Shown in pieces: positions 6,312-6,586 of a stretch of 6,586 nucleotides of DNA. The stretch is from positions 1 through 6,586 of the forward strand of contig JAGOGN010000086.1 in assembly GCA_017996675.1 (NCBI GenBank). The letters run 5' to 3'. Source of the stretch: Lachnospiraceae bacterium. GTDB taxonomy: Bacteria > Bacillota_A > Clostridia > Lachnospirales > Lachnospiraceae. The translations under genes and the position numbers were made by a program. Below the pieces are notes generated by a model. That model was not told where the DNA came from. It made no database searches and worked only from the letters and a program-made list of their open reading frames with translations. Position 1 is the stretch's first letter; the number at the start of each line of letters is the position of its first letter.

Positions 6312-6586
6312 TTAATACTGCTGCTCCTGTTCTTCTTTATTCAACACTCGGATTGCTCCCTGTGCCAGTGCCAATAATTCATCCTCACCTGGATATGCTT
6401 TCACTCCTGCGATAAAAGATGTCATTCTAGTCAGTTCTTCAATTACGTATGGTGCATATGCAATTCCACCGGTAATCAAAATCTGGTCTACTTTGCCTTC
6501 TAATACAACTGCCATTGATCCAATATCCTTTGCAACTTGGTAAATAAATGCGTCAAAAACTAATTTTGCTTTTGGATCATGATCTT
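6312..6586 (-). CDS. buk: Butyrate kinase, C-terminal part (N-terminus off the window)
   Basis: The frame is open from the right edge to the TAA at 6312 and shows the last 90 residues of a protein normally about 355 long. It starts DHDPKAKLVFDAFIYQVAKD and includes ILITGGIAY, TSFIAGV, YPGEDELLALAQGAIRVLN and a final Glu-rich tail. This order and wording match the C-terminus of butyrate kinases in the acetate/sugar kinase fold; TGG is part of the nucleotide-binding (adenosine) motif. The enzyme interconverts butyryl phosphate plus ADP with butyrate plus ATP in the cytosol, usually with phosphotransbutyrylase (ptb), whose gene would be expected further right. Branched-chain fatty acid kinase is a close alternative that this fragment cannot exclude. 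The first Met in the visible part (6515) is internal, not a start. Confidence 0.93.
   Translation of the reverse strand, partial: DHDPKAKLVFDAFIYQVAKDIGSMAVVLEGKVDQILITGGIAYAPYVIEELTRMTSFIAGVKAYPGEDELLALAQGAIRVLNKEEQEQQY

Noticed and set aside
6312..6515. A small 67-residue protein starting at the Met at 6515
   Set aside because: The frame stays open upstream to the window edge and the upstream residues match butyrate kinase, so this Met is internal.

Overview
The window is an AT-rich stretch of a low-GC Firmicute chromosome. The protein sequences (a butyrate kinase end, a clostridial-type short NadB, a three-cysteine NadA) fit an anaerobic gut-type clostridium, most likely Lachnospiraceae. 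That placement is inferred from protein character; there is no rRNA or other marker to fix it. Every supported gene lies on the minus strand, so the cluster reads from the right edge to the left edge.

In transcription order it holds: the last 90 residues of butyrate kinase (buk, cut by the right edge); quinolinate synthase nadA; L-aspartate oxidase nadB; nicotinate-nucleotide pyrophosphorylase nadC; a FlK-type hot-dog acyl-CoA thioesterase; a class I SAM-dependent methyltransferase of the Methyltransf_32 type; and a large protein with an N-terminal membrane segment or signal peptide and a beta-propeller-like C-terminal half. The last one fills positions 1-1679 and is cut by the left edge.

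Spacing is very tight. The gaps are 34, 10 and 9 bases, and the overlaps are 29, 4 and 11 bases. No intergenic region is long enough for a terminator plus a new promoter, so the set looks like one transcript whose promoter and end both lie outside the window.

The nadABC core is a complete de novo route from L-aspartate to nicotinate mononucleotide. NadB makes iminoaspartate, NadA condenses it with dihydroxyacetone phosphate to quinolinate, and NadC turns quinolinate into NaMN with PRPP. Key residues are present in all three. The three downstream genes are not known NAD genes. They are translationally coupled to each other or to nadC, and their link to NAD synthesis is unexplained.

There are no RNA genes, mobile elements, CRISPR arrays or long non-coding stretches. 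The one non-coding signal that stands out is a 35-base imperfect inverted repeat inside the methyltransferase gene. I see no clear new system. The least explained part is the thioesterase, methyltransferase and membrane/propeller protein tail.
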